Below are positions 59,223-64,000 of a stretch of DNA of 64,000 nucleotides, piece after piece. The notes beneath the pieces were generated by a model. It had not been told where the DNA came from. It saw only the letters and a list, made by a program, of their open reading frames with translations, and searched no databases. This DNA comes from Hawksworthiomyces lignivorus (lineage: Eukaryota > Ascomycota > Sordariomycetes > Ophiostomatales > Ophiostomataceae). How positions within the stretch are numbered: the stretch's first letter is position 1; every line of letters begins with the position of its first letter. The DNA is taken from the NCBI GenBank assembly GCA_002917075.1, contig NTMA01000011.1:310001-374000 (forward strand). The letters are read 5' to 3'. The translations under genes were made by a program, and so were the position numbers.

Positions 59223-62200
59223 TTAGCCTCCACCCGTGACACCGACAGAGCCATTGTTTCCTCGCCCCCATGCAGAGTTGCGCCATTCTTGCCGGGGGGT
59301 GATATCTGCCGGGTTTTGTGGTTGCTGGCTTTGCTGCTGCTTATCCCCAGTGCCATTGTCAAAGTTGTGCTGCGAGGGGTATGGGGATACGTGTTGGGCG
59401 TCATCCTGAGGACGCCACTTGGACGGCGTGCTCTGATTTGGAGCGCTGCTGTATGGCGGAATATTGGCCCCGGCTTGTGGAGCGTCTTGCACGGGGCGCA
59501 CGCTCCGTTCATCTTGCCACAAAGAGGGATCTGTCTCAACTCGTCTTGCCAGGGGACGAGTGGCCGAATCGTGGCGGCTGGTAACTTCTCCCACTTTTCC
59601 ATATGGCTGTCCAGCCCCGCTGGTGACCGTTCTGTCTGCAAAGCGCTTTAGGATCTCTTTGGTAGTAATTTCACCATTGTTATTGAAGAGCGAGGGGTCA
59701 TTTAAGACATCGACAAGCTCATCCGGAACCTTTTGCCAAGTTAGAATAACTCAAACAATTACGAGGGTGGCAGTGAGAAATACAAGGGAATTTCCCAGAG
59801 GTCTTTTGGTAAAAAGACAGGAAAACAAGGGATACGTACCAGACACATCTCTTCGATGTTGTTGATGAGGATGTCGACGGCATCAATGGCAAACATAGGA
59901 TCGCTGTCAAGCGCGGGCGCTTTTGAATTGACAAAGAGAATATTCGGGGCAATGACAGTCGCGAGGTTCTTGATATCCATTTTTGAACCGCTCTCATCAT
60001 CCACCTGGTGGAACGAGCCAGCCCACTTGAGAAAGAAGAACAGCACTTCCAGACAGTCTCGGTGGCTCTTAGGCAGCAAGCAGCATGTAAGGTGGAGACA
60101 ATGGCGACGCCGGTTCTCGTCAGGCAATTTGGCGGCAGCCAGCCACAGACGGTACAGTTTATGCGTCATGAGCGGGTCAGGCAATTCGCGGAGGTAGCGC
60201 TTCAAAAGAGCGGCCACTTGAACGACGTTCTGACTGCCGAGGTTGACGGCGTCACAGCCTTCGCGATCGATCTTCTCGCACAGCTCACTCAGTTTCTTGA
60301 TATTGCCATTTTTGCGGAAGACGCCCTCGACGGACAGATCCATCTGCCGCATGGTTGAAACAATATCCTCGACAATAGCAGGGATGCGCAGGGTACCGGG
60401 TCCGACACCGTCTGTAGAATCGGCCCCATCTCGTTCGATAATGATCTCTAGCGGAACACCGAAAATGCCCTTCTTTTTGACATTTTTCTTGTTGTCATTC
60501 TTGAACGCTTTGCCGAATTTGTTCCAGAATGTGGCTGGCTTTCTTGATTCGATAAAGGCCAGAAGCTCCTCGAGTGAGAATTCGGCTTCAATCATTGGCT
60601 GCATGGTGAGCACGGCGAGGTGGCGCACAATGAAATACTCAAGCCCGGAGAGCTCTGAAAAGTATTTCCGCCCGCCCAGCTTCTGAGGGCTGATTCCCTT
60701 AGGTCCGCCGGGCGCTCCGGTCATCTGCTGTCCTTCTGCAACGCTCCGATCTCCAGCAGCACCGTACGCGTTGTATTGGTCCGTTGGCGCCATACTCGAC
60801 GGCCGTTGTTCACGAGCTTGTTCCGCCGCCACAATACGCGGAATATCATCAAGCGTTAGGGCGTCTTGTCTCCCGAGCATGGTATCTGCAGCAGCTTCAT
60901 CGACATGGTCTTCGACAATCTGCAAGCCAGGCCGATTATTGTGTCCTGCGCCGTTGTCACCAGCGGAACCGGGACGGGCGCTAGATCCTTCCGGGCCATC
61001 CATGACGCGAGATGTCCTTGCTTTCCTAAAGCTGGACGAGAGATGCTTGTCGAGGCGAGTGCTTCGTAGGCGCCGGACATCGTTGAGCGTATTCTCGTAG
61101 GATGACGGTTCTCTCGGGTGTCCGCGTTCGCTAATTACTGACATTCGGTTGGCGGCTTGGCGTTCGCGTCGCGCCTCTGAGGACAACGTGAGGTCTTCCT
61201 TTGCGAGAGGATCGTACTCGGCATTTGCAGCTGCATCTTCTAATGCCCGAGCGAGAGCGCCGCTATTGTGAAGGATATCCAAGAGTCTTGCCAGGGCCAC
61301 GCGGAGAAGAAAGACGTATTGTTGTAGCTTGGTGATGTGCTCGAGGCTGGCCATCTTTTCGGCATTGGCCCCTTCACAGTTGCTGCAGAATATTTTACCA
61401 TCGTACGGGTTGAGGTGGGCATCTTGCAGGGTCCGTCCTAGCTCCTTGCCGCAGCGGGCACAGCCGATGCAGGCTAGATGCCAGCGTCTGTCGCCGTTCT
61501 TGGCGCATTCATCCTCGATAGGTTTCCTGCAGGCGACACACTGGTCTGAGTCGTTCGCCGCGAGACGCTCCATACCGGTAGTTAGCTGCTTGATTCCATC
61601 TTCGGGCTCGTTCTTTAGCGTCTCGAGGCTGCTAATGTCGTCGAGGAATTGGTACAGCCCGTCAGATGTATTGCGCTCCTTTTCGATACGCAGCGCTCCC
61701 TGCAAGCAGATGCGAATTAACAGCTTGAGGTAATGCGCCAGGCTCGTAACGAGAGACAATAGTTCTTGTGTCACCCCAAGCTTAGGTGCCGAGGTGTCCT
61801 GCGACTTTGAAAGCAGCGAGAAGAACGCCACGACCTTTTTGCACAGAAGCTTCGCCTCGCGTGAATAAGACAAGCTCTTCATGTCGAGCCGGGCCATGGC
61901 CGCATCTAGGTTGTCGGCAGACTGGAATAGAATCTCAACATGCCCGATGAAGCGCTTTGCCACCAATACGCCGTCAACATACGCGCCGTTGCTGACGTGC
62001 AGGAGCATATCGGAGATGCAGGCTGCAGATGACTCTTCAAAGGTGGAGAGCACGCTCCATATGCGATAGACCTTCTCCTCCATTCTCTCCTCCTCCTCGC
62101 GCACACGAATCCGGCTTGCGGCATCGTCGCGTTCGGTGAGTTCCGGAGACTGCGCATCTTGAGGCGCAGTAAGCCGGACGTTCCAGAATTTGTGTATCAT

Positions 62201-63137
62201 ATAGCACTCGGGGTGCCAGTGCTGGTTCTGCCCGTTGCGGAAGATCTCCACAAACTGTTTGAGAATGGCTGTCTGGCAGCCATTGCAGCGCTGTGCAAAC
62301 TGAGTCGAGTAGTGATAGTGGCAGTAAACTTGACCGTCGTGTTCGTAATAGCTGTCCTGCGCACCAAAGACAGTCGGGCAGAGCGAACAGGTGAAATGGT
62401 CAACGTGATACTTGCGATCCAAGGCAGTAATGTAAGATCCTCGAAGCGCTCCGTTGCAATGATAGCACAGCAAGCCGAGTCGTCGGAAATAGTCTGTCTC
62501 GCAGAGTGGATATTGGGGGCCGCCTTTACCGTCGTCGGCAGGGAAGAACTTGGAAGCCACGATTTGACCACAGTCCTGCTCTCGTTTTAGTCTTCTGCAC
62601 AGCATGTGCAATCATATCACCATGGCTGACCGGGAGAGGTCAACACTGTTCGATGTCTCATCTTACCTGGCACCTGAAGCAGTCGAGGTGGAATGTCCCA
62701 TCCAGAGCACGAACAAATTGTCCGGTCAACTGCTCTCCGCACTTTTTGCACAGGCGAACCTGGCCACTTGCTGTTCTTGAGCTTCCTTGCTGAGAATGCT
62801 TTCGTTCGCCGCTGCGCCTCGGCTCCATTTCGCGATCACGGCCCCGTTCAATATCTCGGCTACGATCGCGATCACGCTCACGGTCCCAGTCGCGATCACG
62901 GTCTCGTTCTCGATCTCGTTCTCGGTAGCTGAGTGCTGGGGATCCTGGTGCGTGGTTAGGGATGTTGTGGTTGTAGGCGACAGCGCTGTCGCCGCCATTC
63001 TGCCATGGCTGGCCTTGGCTTCTGTCGCTGTGGTTCCTCTCCATCTGATATCCCCCGGCGGCGTTCATCGGTGGTGGTGGTTTCGGAGGGTTGTGAATAT
63101 GATCGTTGTATGGGCTGTTATTGTAGTCTGGTGCCAT
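59223..63137 (-). CDS. lrg1: LIM-domain Rho GTPase-activating protein Lrg1
   Basis: A GAP for Rho1-type GTPases, controlling cell wall synthesis and polarised hyphal growth at the cortex (known for Lrg1). Exons on the minus strand: 63137-62667, 62575-59840 and 59729-59223, all phase 0, giving 1237 residues. The N-terminal 125 residues are disordered and contain an RDRERDRD-type Arg/Asp repeat. LIM domains: first at about 130-187 (CKKCGEQLTG...CFRCQDCG, spanning intron 1), second at about 194-247, a CNGC partial zinc unit, and a later LIM at about 505-560 (CVACRKPIEDEC...CIGCARCGKELG). The RhoGAP domain lies near 860-1060: GIFGVPLEIIIERDG, VEGVFRKNGN with the arginine finger, and LLKRYLRELPDPLMT. 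The C-terminal tail is Gln/Pro/Asn-rich. ATG 63137 is the first in frame. Confidence 0.93.
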
Positions 63138-64000
63138 GGCGAAACTCCCAGCAGCAGCAGCTGTGGCTGGCAGAGCACACCGCTGAAGAAACGGATAGAC
63201 TTCTGAGAGTGTTTCGTGTTGGCACGGGAAGCCAAATTTCAGCCGGCTGCAGTGAGCAATAGTACGCAAAGATGTCCGAAGGCGGAATTAAAGAAAAAAA
63301 AAACAATTGACAGGCAGTAAAATTAGGGACAAAAAAAAAAACAATCGATCGCTTAGTTAATCGGGGCTGTCGGATAACGTCGTGTAGCGATTGTTAAAGT
63401 TCTGAGGCTGAGCTGGTCAGCCAAAGGCGATCCTTAAATTTGTTGGCTGCAGGCGTGTGGCGGAGCCCGCACGATGAAGTGTGTCAAAGGACGAGGCAGA
63501 AAGAGACGACACACGCAAAAGAAACAAAGGAATACTCCGTACGCTGATAAGAAATGTGGGGTCGTAAATGGAAGGAAGACGCACTATATTTGGAATGTCC
63601 GTTGTGATGCAGACGGATGGGGATTGGAAGCTTGAAGGGATCTCGGCTTGGCTCGAAGGGGCCGCGCCCAACTCGACACTGGACCAGTAGAAGTAGGGAG
63701 GAAAGAGCTCCAATGGCCTGGGAGATTCCTTTTTTCGCTGTTCAATGATGGATTGGTCAGGTGACAGGAGAGGAGTCAAGGCAAGAGAAAGGAGGCGATC
63801 TCATCGTCAGCGTCGATGGTGATTGATCGAGTCGGTCGCATGAACGTTAGCTGTAGGATGGAACCCTAAGAGGGGGTGGGAGGGGAGAGGTTGCCACCGA
63901 AGTGAAGCAAGCAAAGGCCAAAAATAGAAAAAAGAAAAAGAAATGAAGACAGCAGAGAGAGCGGTATGGGAAGCGTTTGCTCTCCTGGGGCGGAAGGGAA
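63138..64000. other. Upstream region of LRG1 to window end
   Basis: 863 bases 5' of LRG1, with one TACTCCGTA element (63533-63541). No other gene was recognised before the window ends. Confidence 0.5.

Overview
The window is a piece of a eukaryotic nuclear chromosome from a filamentous ascomycete (Pezizomycotina, most likely Sordariomycetes; the genus cannot be fixed from sequence alone). Evidence: short spliceosomal introns with GTRNGT donors, CTAAC/CTRAC branch points and YAG acceptors; GC-rich codon use inside genes against AT-rich, homopolymer-rich spacers; and typical fungal orthologues (Seb1/Nrd1, Gos1, Atp10, Hsp78, Emp24, Lrg1, Vsb1-type SulP). No transposase, reverse transcriptase, CRISPR array or operon was seen.

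Layout, left to right: seb1/nrd1 (minus, cut by the window edge); a 2.4 kb spacer; mitochondrial citrate synthase (plus) whose last exon is missing, abutting a dienelactone-hydrolase gene (minus) at a 16-C run; GOS1 SNARE (plus); ATP10 (minus); branched-chain dehydrogenase E2 (plus); gluconokinase (minus); a 5.8 kb gene-poor gap; dipeptidyl peptidase III (plus); ribosomal protein eL6 (minus) divergent from proteasome receptor RPN13 (plus); CUS2/Tat-SF1 splicing factor (plus); a candidate free-standing C/D snoRNA; a fungal-luciferase-family membrane protein (minus); a 3.4 kb spacer; a large DUF3405 type II membrane protein (plus); EMP24 p24 cargo receptor (minus); ARF1 GTPase (plus); mitochondrial HSP78 (minus) divergent from eEF1B (plus), which carries an intronic U18/snR18 snoRNA; GINS subunit PSF1 (plus); a SulP/STAS/cyclic-nucleotide-domain vacuolar transporter (plus); and the LIM-RhoGAP LRG1 (minus).

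The genes are mostly single-copy housekeeping genes. Loose functional themes are early secretory traffic (GOS1, EMP24, ARF1), mitochondrial metabolism and assembly (citrate synthase, ATP10, E2, HSP78, possibly a DPP III isoform), RNA metabolism (SEB1, CUS2, snoRNAs) and translation (eL6, eEF1B). There is no biosynthetic cluster. The observations most worth following are the citrate synthase break at a poly-C junction, an apparently undescribed C/D snoRNA at 31499-31593 with a perfect 7-bp terminal stem, the luciferase-family gene without caffeic-acid-cycle neighbours, and a DPP III reading frame with an acid-free mitochondrial-type leader ahead of an internal start.
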